The notes under the pieces: model-generated | Told to the model about the DNA's origin: nothing | Seen by the model: only the letters and a program-made list of their open reading frames with translations | Database searches by the model: none | Origin: Cupriavidus neocaledonicus | GTDB taxonomy: Bacteria > Pseudomonadota > Gammaproteobacteria > Burkholderiales > Burkholderiaceae | Direction of reading: 5' to 3' | Assembly: GCF_000372525.1 (NCBI RefSeq) | Contig: NZ_AQUR01000107.1 | Location: 62,001 to 126,000 of the forward strand | Length of the DNA: 64,000 nucleotides | Translations under genes and position numbers: made by a program | In this document: positions 1 through 7,753 of the stretch, piece by piece | How positions within the stretch are numbered: the stretch's first letter is position 1 | Layout: the number at the start of each line of letters is the position of its first letter

Positions 1-413
1 ACGTATTCATGGATTTCGGCCTTGATCCAGTGCATCGCGTACGACACCAGCCGCACGCCCTGGTCCGGGTCGAAACGCTTCACCGCCTTCATCAGGCCGA
101 TATTGCCTTCCTGGATCAGGTCGGCGTGGGGCAGGCCGTAGCCGAGGTACTGGCGGGCGATCGACACCACCAGGCGCAGGTGCGACATCACCAGGCGGCG
201 CGCCGCATCGACGGAGTCGTGGTCGCGCAGCTCGCGCGCGAGGCGTTGCTCTTCCTCTGCCGTCAGCAGCGGAATGCGGTGGACAGCCTGGATGTAGCTG
301 TCGAGGTTGCCCACGGTCGCCGGAAAGGTCAGCGCAAAGCTGCCCGAGTTCCGGGGCACCGTCGGCAGACGGTTGTTCGTCAGGGTTTGGTCGGCAGACA
401 AGACTGCGTTCAC
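1..413 (-). CDS. rpoH: RNA polymerase sigma-32 factor RpoH (5' part, runs off the window edge)
   Basis: Heat-shock sigma factor that directs RNA polymerase to chaperone and protease promoters. About 137 N-terminal residues are visible. They contain the RpoH box-like N-terminus (PRNSGSFALTFPATVGNLDSY) followed by sigma region 1.2/2 with the core-binding DLIQEGNIGLMKAVKRFDP stretch and region 2.4 entering the edge. The start is GTG at 413, chosen because AAAGGAG lies 6-7 bases upstream and no ATG in frame fits. The C-terminal half (regions 3 and 4) lies outside the window. A perfect CIRCE inverted repeat lies about 83 bases upstream, which implies HrcA control in addition to other heat-shock control. 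It is divergent from the pirin gene. Confidence 0.95.
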   Translation of the reverse strand, partial: MNAVLSADQTLTNNRLPTVPRNSGSFALTFPATVGNLDSYIQAVHRIPLLTAEEEQRLARELRDHDSVDAARRLVMSHLRLVVSIARQYLGYGLPHADLIQEGNIGLMKAVKRFDPDQGVRLVSYAMHWIKAEIHEY

Positions 414-758
414 TCAATGGCTCCTTTCGCGTCCGGCGGTTTGGTTGCCGGTGCGCCGCGGCCCCTCGGGGGAATCGGCGGCACTGCAACACATCTTAGC
501 ACTCTGGCCGGGTGAGTGCTAATTGGAGTTCCGATGACTCCGATAGTTCCCGGATATCGCCCTGCCTGTTCGGATAGCCAGGTAGATCGTAAAGAGACGA
601 CAACGATACCGCTGCCATCTCGCACTGGTTGTTAGAGCGCAGGGTGGCAACGGGGTTCTGCCAGTCGCTGCAATGCACTGTTCCACCACCGGCTACACTC
701 GACCGGCAGGCAGCGCACTGGCATGCTTGCGAGCCTCTCTTATCGGATCGGAGGACTT
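414..758. other. Intergenic region between divergent rpoH and pirin genes
   Basis: This 345-base non-coding stretch carries the rpoH ribosome binding site (next to 414), the CIRCE box (496-522) and, near the right end, the pirin ribosome binding site GGAGGA (750-755). TACACT at about 693-698 could be a pirin -10 element, but no convincing -35 is seen. The short overlapping reading frames here look like chance frames in GC-rich DNA. Confidence 0.6.
496..522 (-). promoter_or_regulatory. CIRCE element (HrcA operator) upstream of rpoH
   Basis: A perfect inverted repeat, TTAGCACTC-N9-GAGTGCTAA, matches the CIRCE consensus at all 18 arm positions. CIRCE is the binding site of the heat-shock repressor HrcA. 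The element sits between the divergent rpoH and pirin genes, 83 bases from the rpoH GTG and 237 bases from the pirin ATG, so rpoH is the likelier target. Confidence 0.92.
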
Positions 759-1634
759 ATGTCTGCTATCGAACACTTGCTCAAGCCGCATGTGCGCGAC
801 CTGGGCGATTTCACCGTACGCCGGCTGTTGCCGGCTGCGGCGACCCAGACTGTCGGGCCGTTTATCTTCTTCGACCATATGGGGCCGGTGCAGCTGCCGC
901 CGGGCCAGGGCGCCGATGTGCGTCCGCATCCCCATATCGGGCTGGCCACGGTCACCTATTTGTTCGAGGGCGAGATCATCCATCGCGACAGCCTGGGCAG
1001 CGACCAGGCGATCCGCCCGGGCGACGTCAACTGGATGACCGCCGGCCACGGCATCGTGCACTCTGAGCGTTCGCCGGAGCATGAGCGGCCAGAGGGGGCG
1101 CGCCTGCACGGCATCCAGACCTGGGTGGCGCTGCCGCAGCAGCACGAGGGCGCCGAGCCGTCGTTCTTCCACCATCCGGCCGCGACGCTGCCGCGCATCG
1201 AGCGGCCCGGGCTGCGCATGGTGGTGATTGCCGGCGATGCGTTCGGCCAGACCTCGCCGGTCAAGGTCTTCAGCCGCACGCTGTACGTGGCGATCGAGCT
1301 GGATGCGGGCGCCAGCGTGGAGATTCCCGCCGACCACGCCGAGCGCGGCATCTATCCGGTTGACGGCGCGGTCTCGCTCGACGGCGAGCCGTTGCCGGCA
1401 GAACACATGGTGGTGCTGACGCCGGGCCAGCCGGCGACGCTGACGGCCACGGCGCCGTCGCGGGTGATGCTGCTGGGCGGCGACCCGACCGACGGGCACC
1501 GCTTTATCTACTGGAATTTCGTCGCCAGCACCAAGGTGGCGATCGAGGCCGCGGCGCAGCGCTGGGAGGACGACCAGTTCCCGCACGTGCCGGGCGAGAC
1601 CGAGCGCATTCCGCTGCCCCCGCGCAAGCCCTGA
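759..1634 (+). CDS. Pirin family protein
   Basis: A 291-residue bicupin of the pirin family. The N-terminal cupin keeps the expected metal ligands: His57 and His59 (in HPHIG), His101 and Glu103 (in HSERS), matching the iron-binding set of pirins. Family members act as quercetinase-like dioxygenases or redox-sensing cofactors; the substrate here cannot be read. The start at 759 was chosen over an upstream in-frame start at 723 because GGAGGA lies 4 bases before it and the conserved sequence begins here. It is transcribed away from rpoH and converges on the ybiB-like gene with an 18-base gap. Confidence 0.9.
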   Translation: MSAIEHLLKPHVRDLGDFTVRRLLPAAATQTVGPFIFFDHMGPVQLPPGQGADVRPHPHIGLATVTYLFEGEIIHRDSLGSDQAIRPGDVNWMTAGHGIVHSERSPEHERPEGARLHGIQTWVALPQQHEGAEPSFFHHPAATLPRIERPGLRMVVIAGDAFGQTSPVKVFSRTLYVAIELDAGASVEIPADHAERGIYPVDGAVSLDGEPLPAEHMVVLTPGQPATLTATAPSRVMLLGGDPTDGHRFIYWNFVASTKVAIEAAAQRWEDDQFPHVPGETERIPLPPRKP

Positions 1635-1652
1635 TTGTGGTGCCGGGCCGGC

Positions 1653-2645
1653 TCAGACCGGGCTGGCCCAGGTCACGCGCGTGCCCTGGCGCAGGCATTC
1701 GCGGATGGCCTCGATCTGGATGGTGATGGGCGCCGGCACCGGCACCGCGCCGTCGAGCACGCGCCGGATCCAGGCCACGGTCAGGCCGGCATCGCTGCCC
1801 GGCGGCAGCTCGGGCACGTCGCCGATCGAGCCCCCGGCCTGGCCCACCAGCGTCTGCTGGTGGCCTTCATGCAGCCAGTCGATGCGGCCGGTGCGCCGGG
1901 CATCGGCCACCACCTCGCCCTCGGTGCCGCGCGCCAGCAGCACGTTGGCGGGCTCGTGCGAGAAGTAGTCGGTCAGCGTCTCGCGGTATTCGGGGTGCGT
2001 GTAGCTGTACAGCCGCAGGCCCTCGGCGGGCGTGTGCTCGCCCACGGGTTGCAGCATCTTGGCCACCGTATGCGACGAATTGCGCAGGCCGATCACGCTG
2101 CGGCGCTCCAGCAGCCGCGACAGCCCTGGCGACAGCACGTCCACCGGCAGCACCGCCAGCAGGCCATTGGCATCGCCATCGCACAGCTTTGCCGAGGCTT
2201 CGGCGGTGCTTGCGCACAGGGGCACGCCCAGCGCCTCGAACAGCGCCATGCTGGTCACGCGCCCCTCGAACTCGCGCGTGCCGTGCACCAGCACGGGGAT
2301 GCCTTCGCGGGCCAGCAGCAGCGCCAGCAGCGGCACCAGGTTGGGCTGCTTGCGCGCGCCGTTGTAGCTGGGAATCACCACCACCTGCCGGTCCGGCGGT
2401 GCCGGCAGCGGCTGGCAGTGCGCATGGGCGGCCTCCAGCATGCCGGCCAGCTCGTGCGGGGCCTCGCCCTTGATGCGATAGGCCATCAGGATGGCGCCCA
2501 GTTCCAGGTCGGACACGCGGCCCGCCAGCATGGCGTCGAACAGGGCCTGCGCGTCGTCGCGCGGCAGTGCGCGCGCGCCGTTGACGCCGCGGCCGATTTC
2601 CTTGATATAGCGGGCGGCGGGAAATGGGGCGGCGGTGGTGGTCAT
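1653..2645 (-). CDS. ybiB: YbiB/TrpD2-like DNA-binding protein (anthranilate phosphoribosyltransferase fold)
   Basis: A 330-residue protein of the glycosyltransferase family 3 / TrpD-like fold. It begins with the typical helical N-domain (RDDAQALFDAMLAGRVSDLELGAILMAYRIKGE region), followed by the phosphoribosyltransferase-like domain (VPLLALLLAREGIPVLVHG region). E. coli YbiB has this fold, is not an anthranilate phosphoribosyltransferase, and binds nucleic acid without sequence specificity. The gene sits 92 bases downstream of nrtC in the same orientation, so it may be the last gene of the nitrate operon. Whether it has any role in nitrate assimilation is unknown. Confidence 0.85.
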   Translation of the reverse strand: MTTTAAPFPAARYIKEIGRGVNGARALPRDDAQALFDAMLAGRVSDLELGAILMAYRIKGEAPHELAGMLEAAHAHCQPLPAPPDRQVVVIPSYNGARKQPNLVPLLALLLAREGIPVLVHGTREFEGRVTSMALFEALGVPLCASTAEASAKLCDGDANGLLAVLPVDVLSPGLSRLLERRSVIGLRNSSHTVAKMLQPVGEHTPAEGLRLYSYTHPEYRETLTDYFSHEPANVLLARGTEGEVVADARRTGRIDWLHEGHQQTLVGQAGGSIGDVPELPPGSDAGLTVAWIRRVLDGAVPVPAPITIQIEAIRECLRQGTRVTWASPV

Positions 2646-2737
2646 GGCGGCGTGGGGTAGTGTGTTCTGGGTTCATGATAGCGGAGCGCGGCGGCCGCGC
2701 CCATGGCCGCCAGGCGTCCCCGTACGCCGCCTCGCCC

Positions 2738-3541
2738 CTACGCCGCTTCCTGCAGCGCCGGATTGCGCTGCTTGCGGTAGAGAAAGTCCAGCACCGCGGT
2801 GCGGCAGCCGTGGTAGGCCGGGTCGTCCGCCAGCGCCACGCGGTCGCGCGGGCGCGGCAGGTCCACCGCCAGGATCTCGCCGATGGTGGCGGCCGGGCCG
2901 TTGGTCATCATCACGATGCGGTCGGCCAGCAGCACGGCCTCGTCGACATCGTGCGTCACCATCACCACCGTGCTGCGCGTGCGCGCCACGATCTTGATCA
3001 GCTCGTCCTGCAGGTGCGCCCGCGTGAGCGCGTCCAGCGCGCCGAAGGGCTCGTCCATCAGCAGCACCTTGGGCGCCATCGCCAGCGCGCGGGCAATGCC
3101 CACGCGCTGCTTCATGCCGCCGGAGATCTCGTGCGGATACTTGCCCTCGGCGTGGCTCAGGCCCACCAGCGCCAGCGTGTCGTGCGTGCGCGCCCTGAGC
3201 TGCGCCTTGTCCTCGCTGGCCGCGAACACACGCTCGACGCCCAGGTAGACGTTCTCGAAGCAGGTCAGCCACGGCAGCAGCGAATGGTTCTGGAACACCA
3301 CCGCGCGCTCCGGCCCGGGCCCGGCGATTTCGCGCCCGGCGCAGATCAGCGCGCCGCTGGTCGGTGTGGCCAGTCCCGCCAGCAGGTTCAGCAGCGTGGA
3401 CTTGCCGCAGCCGGAGTGGCCGATCAGCGTAATGAATTCGCCCTCGGCGATGTGCAGGTCGATGTCGCGCAGCGCGACGAACGGGCCCTTGCGGGTCTTG
3501 AAGGTCTGGCCGACGTTTTCGATGCTGACGAACTTGTCCAT
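2738..3541 (-). CDS. nrtC: Nitrate ABC transporter, ATP-binding protein
   Basis: ATPase of the NrtABC/TauB-SsuB class, 267 residues, at the inner membrane. Walker A is GHSGCGKST (41-49), the Q-loop is near 84, the signature starts at Ser140 (SGGMKQR), Walker B is LLMDEP (160-165) and the switch His lies in VMVTHDVDEA. The start at 3541 was taken because the conserved N-terminus (MDKFVSIENV) begins there; an earlier in-frame Met would overlap the permease gene. The length fits an NrtD-type ATPase. It lacks the extra C-terminal substrate-binding domain of cyanobacterial NrtC, so 'nrtD' is an equally good name. It follows nrtB with a 19-base gap. Confidence 0.9.
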   Translation of the reverse strand: MDKFVSIENVGQTFKTRKGPFVALRDIDLHIAEGEFITLIGHSGCGKSTLLNLLAGLATPTSGALICAGREIAGPGPERAVVFQNHSLLPWLTCFENVYLGVERVFAASEDKAQLRARTHDTLALVGLSHAEGKYPHEISGGMKQRVGIARALAMAPKVLLMDEPFGALDALTRAHLQDELIKIVARTRSTVVMVTHDVDEAVLLADRIVMMTNGPAATIGEILAVDLPRPRDRVALADDPAYHGCRTAVLDFLYRKQRNPALQEAA

Positions 3542-3560
3542 GGCGTTTCTCCCGGTCGGA

Positions 3561-4451
3561 TCAATGGGTGCCGTAGCTGAAGCGCCGGGCCAGCGCCAGC
3601 AGCGCATGTTCCAGCAGCAGGCCGATCAGGCCGATGACGAAGATCGCGATCACGATGTGCTCGACCTTCAGGTTGTTCCACTCGTCCCACAGCCAGAAGC
3701 CGATGCCGGTGCCGCCGGTCAGCATCTCGGCCGCGACGATCACCAGCCAGGCCGTGCCGATCGACAGACGCACGCCGGTCAGCATGTAGGGCAGCACCGC
3801 TGGCAACAGCACGCGCGTGAACACCTTCCACTCGGACAGGTCGAGCACGCGTGCCACGTTCAGGTAGTCCTGCGGCACGCGCGTGACCCCCACCGCGGTG
3901 TTGATCACCATCGGCCAGATCGAGCAGATAAAGATCGCCCAGATCGCGGCGGGATTGGCCGCCTTGAACAGCAGCAGCCCGATCGGCAGCCACGCCAGCG
4001 GCGACACCGGCCGCAGCAGGCTGATCACCGGCGCGGCCATCGCGTTCAGGAAGGCGAAGCGCCCGATCACGAAGCCGGCCGGGATGCCGACCAGCGCGGC
4101 CAGGCCGAAGCCCGCCGCCACGCGCGCGAGCGACGCCAGCACGTTCCAGCCGATGCCCTGGTCATTGGGCCCGTTGCGGTAGAAGGGATCGGCAAACAGC
4201 GGCACCGCGGCGTTCCACGTCGCGCCAGGGGTGGGGAGGGCCGGGATCATGGTGGCGATGCCGTGCCAGGCGAGCACGAACAGGGCGAAGCCCAGCAGCG
4301 GCGGCACCGCCTTGAGCACCAGCGCGGCGGCAGCGTCGCGGCGTGCCGTGCGCCGGGCTTGCGCGGCGATTTCCTGTTCGCGCCGGCGTGTCCGTTCCTT
4401 GGTGTCAGGGTCGGCGGCGGCATCGGGCGTGGTGGAGGCAATGGCATTCAC
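3561..4451 (-). CDS. nrtB: Nitrate ABC transporter, permease
   Basis: Inner-membrane subunit of 296 residues. An arginine-rich cytoplasmic N-terminal tail (about 1-45) is followed by about six membrane helices. A BPD_transp_1 core carries the EAA-type loop (near VLDLSEWKVFTRVLLPAVLPY) that docks on the ATPase. The gene lies between nrtA (30 bases upstream) and nrtC (19 bases downstream) on the same strand, as expected for a single uptake transcript for nitrate or nitrite. Confidence 0.9.
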   Translation of the reverse strand: MNAIASTTPDAAADPDTKERTRRREQEIAAQARRTARRDAAAALVLKAVPPLLGFALFVLAWHGIATMIPALPTPGATWNAAVPLFADPFYRNGPNDQGIGWNVLASLARVAAGFGLAALVGIPAGFVIGRFAFLNAMAAPVISLLRPVSPLAWLPIGLLLFKAANPAAIWAIFICSIWPMVINTAVGVTRVPQDYLNVARVLDLSEWKVFTRVLLPAVLPYMLTGVRLSIGTAWLVIVAAEMLTGGTGIGFWLWDEWNNLKVEHIVIAIFVIGLIGLLLEHALLALARRFSYGTH

Positions 4452-4481
4452 GTCGGGCTCCTTTGGTCAGGGCACTGCGGA

Positions 4482-5816
4482 TCAGGCGGCAGGCGTGCCG
4501 GCGGCCTTGATCTTGAAACCGTCGGCGTAGGCTTTCGGGTCCTTGCCGTCCCAGACCACGCCGTCGATCAGCTTCGAGCTGCGCATGTCGCTCTTGGGCA
4601 GCGGCACCTGCGCGGCAGTGGCGGCCTGCTTGTAGATGTCGATGCGGTTGACCTGCCTGGCCACGGCGAGGTAATCCGGATGGGCCTTGAGCAGGCCCCA
4701 GCGCTTGTGCTGCGTCAGGAACCACATGCCGTCGGACAGGTACGGGAAGTTCGCGTTGCCGTCCTGGTAGAACTTCATCGCGTCGGGGTCGTCCCAGGTC
4801 TTGCCCAGCCCGTTGGTGTAGCGGCCCAGCATGCGGTCCAGGATGATGTCCATGTCGGTATTGACATAGGACTTGGCGGCGATGGTCTCGGCGGTCTTGC
4901 GGCGGTTGGAGGCCGATGCATCGATGAACTTCGACGCCTCCAGCACCGCGGCCACCATCGCGCGCGCCGTGTTGGGATACTTCTGCACGAACTCGGCCGT
5001 GGTGCCCAAAGTCTTTTCCGGATGGTTCTTCCAGATCGCCTGCGTGGTCTCGGCGGTGAAGCCGATCTTGTCGGCGATAGCGCGCGCGCCCCAGGGCTCG
5101 CCCACGCAGAAGCCGTCCATATTGCCCACGCGCATGTTGGCCACCATCTGCGGCGGCGGCACCGTGATGGCCTTGGCGTCCCGCATCGGATCGATGCCGT
5201 TTGCCGCCAGCCAGTAGTACAGCCACATCGCGTGCGTACCCGTCGGGAAGGTCTGGGCGAAGGTGTAGTCGCGCTTTTCCTTCGTCATCAGCGCCTTCAG
5301 GCTGGCGCCGTCCCGCACGCCCTTCTCGGCCAGCTTGGACGACAGCGTGATGGCCTGGCCGTTGTGGTTCAGGCTCATCAGCACGGCCATGTCCTTCTTC
5401 GGTCCGCCGATGCCGAGCTGCACGCCGTAGACCAGGCCGTAGAGCACGTGGGCCGCGTCCAGTTCGCCGTTGACCAGCTTGTCGCGCACGGCCGCCCAGG
5501 AGGCCTCCTTGGTCGGCGTGATCTTGATGCCGTATTTCTTGTCGAGCCCGAGCGTGGCTGCCATCACCACCGAGGCGCAGTCCGTCAGCGGGATAAAGCC
5601 GATGCGTACCTCGGTCTTCTCCGGCGCGTCGGAGCCCGCGGCCCAGGCGCCGGCGCGCACCAGCGGATCGACCAGCGTCATCACGCTGGCACCGGCAATG
5701 GTGGCCAGCGCACGGCGCCGGCCGCTGCTGGCCGGGACCGCGTCGGCAGCGGCAGCGGCGTCGGAGTTCTGGACGGCTGCATGCAGCGGCCTGGGGTGGC
5801 TGAGGCGAGAGGGCAT
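4482..5816 (-). CDS. nrtA: Nitrate-binding periplasmic protein NrtA
   Basis: A 444-residue CmpA/NrtA-type substrate-binding protein. The N-terminus has a twin-arginine motif (GRRRALAT, residues 32-39) followed by a hydrophobic stretch, so Tat export of the folded protein is likely. The mature domain begins with VRIGFIPLTDCAS, typical of NrtA. The start at 5816 is supported by TTGGAG about 7 bases upstream. An in-frame extension to 6122 would run through the terminator hairpin in the leader and is rejected. It is the first gene after the NasT-controlled leader, so its expression should depend on antitermination. Confidence 0.92.
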   Translation of the reverse strand: MPSRLSHPRPLHAAVQNSDAAAAADAVPASSGRRRALATIAGASVMTLVDPLVRAGAWAAGSDAPEKTEVRIGFIPLTDCASVVMAATLGLDKKYGIKITPTKEASWAAVRDKLVNGELDAAHVLYGLVYGVQLGIGGPKKDMAVLMSLNHNGQAITLSSKLAEKGVRDGASLKALMTKEKRDYTFAQTFPTGTHAMWLYYWLAANGIDPMRDAKAITVPPPQMVANMRVGNMDGFCVGEPWGARAIADKIGFTAETTQAIWKNHPEKTLGTTAEFVQKYPNTARAMVAAVLEASKFIDASASNRRKTAETIAAKSYVNTDMDIILDRMLGRYTNGLGKTWDDPDAMKFYQDGNANFPYLSDGMWFLTQHKRWGLLKAHPDYLAVARQVNRIDIYKQAATAAQVPLPKSDMRSSKLIDGVVWDGKDPKAYADGFKIKAAGTPAA

Positions 5817-5830
5817 TGCGTGGCTCCAAG

Positions 5831-5889
5831 AAAAAAGCGTCCCCTCGCGCGGCCGGTTTCGCGAGAAGACCGGTGCGCTGTGGGGACGC
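5831..5889 (-). terminator. Intrinsic terminator in the nrtA leader (NasT-controlled)
   Basis: Read on the minus strand, GCGTCCCC (5889-5882) pairs perfectly with GGGGACGC (5844-5837) and is followed directly by six T residues (5836-5831). An inner CCGG pairing may extend the structure. It ends 15 bases before the nrtA ATG. A terminator placed ahead of the first transporter gene and after the ANTAR hairpins is the arrangement expected for transcription antitermination. Confidence 0.9.
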
Positions 5890-5909
5890 CGTTGTCCGTG
5901 GCGCGACAA

Positions 5910-5962
5910 GGCCTGCGTTGGCCATGTCCGCCTGATTGGTCGATCGGCCGCCGTTGGCCGAT
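5910..5962 (-). promoter_or_regulatory. ANTAR-type dual-hairpin target of NasT in the nrtA leader
   Basis: Two hairpins are readable on the minus strand. The first has stem ATCGGCC/GGCCGAT with hexaloop AACGGC (5962-5943). The second has stem GGCC/GGCC with hexaloop AACGCA (5923-5910). Both hexaloops have A at position 1 and G at position 4, the signature recognised by ANTAR-domain antiterminators such as NasR, NasT, AmiR and EutV. They are 19 bases apart, and the second lies 20 bases before the terminator stem. The nasT gene is immediately upstream. Confidence 0.88.
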
Positions 5963-6203
5963 GCCTGCATGATGCAAGCCGTATGCCAGCATCGTGCGGT
6001 GCAGCATTTCGGGGAATGTGGTGCCGGAACGGGGCGCAATCGAGGTGGGAATGGGCGAGGTCGGTGCGTAGGTGACGCGGTCCGGACACAGGCGTCGCTG
6101 TCCGGCGACCATGGAGCGGCAAGGGGGAAGGCAGGCTGGCGCCACGAGCGTGCAGCGCACCAGCGGCGTGCGGCGCTGCACCGCGGCGGCCTGAACAGGA
6201 GGT

Positions 6204-6842
6204 TCAGCTCATCACGTCGATCACGCGCTGCGCGGCATCGACCAGCTTCAGCCCGCGTTCCATCGCCATGCTGCGCAGGCGCTTGTAGGCGTCTTCCTCG
6301 CTGAGTCCGCGCGCCTGCATCAGCAGGCCCTTGGCGCGCTCCACCACCTTGCGCTCGGCCAGCTTCAGCCGCGTGGCGTCGAGTTCGGCACGCAGTTGCT
6401 GGTCCAGCTCGAAGCGCGCATAGGCGACGTCGAGCACGGTCTTGACGCGCTCCGCCCGCAGACCGTCGACGATATAGGCGGTAATGCCCGCACTCAGCGC
6501 GGCCTTGATGCGCTGGCTGTCGTCGTTGTCGGTGAACAGCACGATCGGGCGCGGTGCATGCTGGGTCGAGACGCACACGTGCTCGATGGTGTCGCGCGCG
6601 GCCGACTCGGAGGCGATGATCAGCATGTCGGGCTGGCTGGCAGTGATTACGTCGGGCAGCCGCAGGTCGGCGTCGACGATCTGGATCTCGGTGAAGCCCG
6701 CGTTCACCAGCCCGTTGCGGATGGTCTCGACGTTGAGGGGATTGGCGTCGAGCGGGTCGCGCACGAGCAGGATGCGCAGCACCCGGCCGGTGGGGGCTGC
6801 GGTCGCCGGCGTGGGCGTGGGGGGCGGATGGCGTCGTGTCAT
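6204..6842 (-). CDS. nasT: NasT, ANTAR-domain transcription antiterminator
   Basis: A 212-residue RNA-binding antiterminator for nitrate assimilation genes. The N-terminal pseudo-receiver domain (about 20-140) lacks the usual phospho-acceptor: the beta-3 end reads DMLIIASE. The C-terminal ANTAR domain (about 150-205) has the helical pattern ERAKGLLMQ...LSEEDAYKRLRSMAME. The start at 6842 begins a proline/threonine-rich tail; an upstream in-frame start would run into the promoter region. In the known system the nitrate/nitrite sensor NasS holds NasT inactive. No nasS is adjacent here. The target leader RNA lies directly downstream. Confidence 0.92.
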   Translation of the reverse strand: MTRRHPPPTPTPATAAPTGRVLRILLVRDPLDANPLNVETIRNGLVNAGFTEIQIVDADLRLPDVITASQPDMLIIASESAARDTIEHVCVSTQHAPRPIVLFTDNDDSQRIKAALSAGITAYIVDGLRAERVKTVLDVAYARFELDQQLRAELDATRLKLAERKVVERAKGLLMQARGLSEEDAYKRLRSMAMERGLKLVDAAQRVIDVMS

Positions 6843-6866
6843 GGCTGGCTCTGTTGCAGTGCGCCA

Positions 6867-6914
6867 TGCAAGATTCGCGCCGGCAGGGTGGGGTATGGCG
6901 CCCCAGTCCGGTGC
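6867..6914 (-). promoter_or_regulatory. Candidate sigma-54 promoter with NtrC-like site ahead of nasT
   Basis: On the minus strand CGGCGCG-N4-TTGCA (6882-6867) resembles the -24/-12 consensus TGGCACG-N4-TTGCA, keeping the GG and GC doublets with two mismatches. The predicted start would fall about 15 bases before the nasT ATG. A GCACC-N5-GGGGC sequence (6914-6900) resembles an NtrC half-site pair, but is closer to the promoter than usual. Nitrogen control would fit the gene's role; this is a motif match only. Confidence 0.4.
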
Positions 6915-7047
6915 AGAGGCGCCGCGAGCGTGCCTGGATTCATTGTATGCGGCCGTACGCAGGCCCGGCCCGCGGTGTATCCTGTTGCCCTGCTGCGCCC
7001 GGCACGGGCCCCGTCGCAGCACCGATCAGAACTATCTGGAGAGATGC

Positions 7048-7749
7048 ATGACCGAATTCGTGTTCGCCCCGCCCGCGCCCGTCGGCGTGCCTGTGCGCGG
7101 CAGCCACGCCAGCTTTCCGGTCCGGCGCGTGTACTGCGTCGGCCGCAACTATGCCGCCCATGCCCGGGAAATGGGTTCGGACCCCGACCGCGAGCCGCCT
7201 TTCTTCTTCTGCAAGCCGTCCGATGCGGTCAGCTACGTCGCCGACGGCACCGAGGGTGCCTTCCCGTACCCGCCTGGCACCAGCAACTGCCACTATGAAG
7301 TGGAGCTGGTGGTGGCGATCGGCAAGGGCGGCCGCGACATTCCGGTCGAGCAGGCCGCCGGCCATGTGTTCGGCTATGCCGTGGGCCTGGACATGACCCG
7401 CCGCGACCTGCAGAACGAATCGAAGAAGACCGGCCGCCCATGGGAGACCGGCAAGGCCTTCGACCGCTCCGCGCCGATCGGCCCGATCGTGCCGGTGGCG
7501 GCCATCGGCCATCCCGAAAAAGGCGAGGTCACGCTGTCGGTCAACGGCGTGGAAAAGCAGCGCGGCGACCTGTCGGACCTGATCTGGTCGGTGCCCGAGA
7601 TGGTGTCGTACCTGTCGAAGCTGTTCGAGTTGCAGCCGGGCGACCTGATTTTCAGCGGCACGCCCGAGGGCGTGGGGCCGGTGGTCAGGGGCGATGTCAT
7701 GCAGTGCCACGTCGGCGGCGTGGGCGATCTCACCATCAAGGTAGTCTGA
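7048..7749 (+). CDS. Fumarylacetoacetate hydrolase family protein
   Basis: A 233-residue FAH-fold C-C bond hydrolase. Conserved features are the N-terminal VYCVGRNYAAHA, the metal-ligand pair in YEVELVVAIGKGG, the DMTRRDLQ block and the C-terminal FSGTPEGVGPV. The short length and sequence style fit fumarylpyruvate hydrolases (gentisate pathway, NagK-like) at least as well as true fumarylacetoacetase, which is about 420 residues. A weak ribosome site (CTGGAGAG) precedes the ATG. It is followed after 4 bases by the isomerase gene, so the two act in one ring-cleavage pathway. The exact substrate is not readable. Confidence 0.88.
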   Translation: MTEFVFAPPAPVGVPVRGSHASFPVRRVYCVGRNYAAHAREMGSDPDREPPFFFCKPSDAVSYVADGTEGAFPYPPGTSNCHYEVELVVAIGKGGRDIPVEQAAGHVFGYAVGLDMTRRDLQNESKKTGRPWETGKAFDRSAPIGPIVPVAAIGHPEKGEVTLSVNGVEKQRGDLSDLIWSVPEMVSYLSKLFELQPGDLIFSGTPEGVGPVVRGDVMQCHVGGVGDLTIKVV

Positions 7750-7753
7750 ACCG

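Noticed and set aside
3366..5972. 868-codon open frame on the plus strand
   Set aside because: It is antisense to nrtC, nrtB and nrtA, with His/Gln/Arg/Gly-rich composition and no domain; a product of GC-rich codon use.
6031..6060. Sigma-54-like TCCCAC-N5-TTGCG on the minus strand in the nrtA leader
   Set aside because: The essential GG of the -24 element is CC here, so it was not called.
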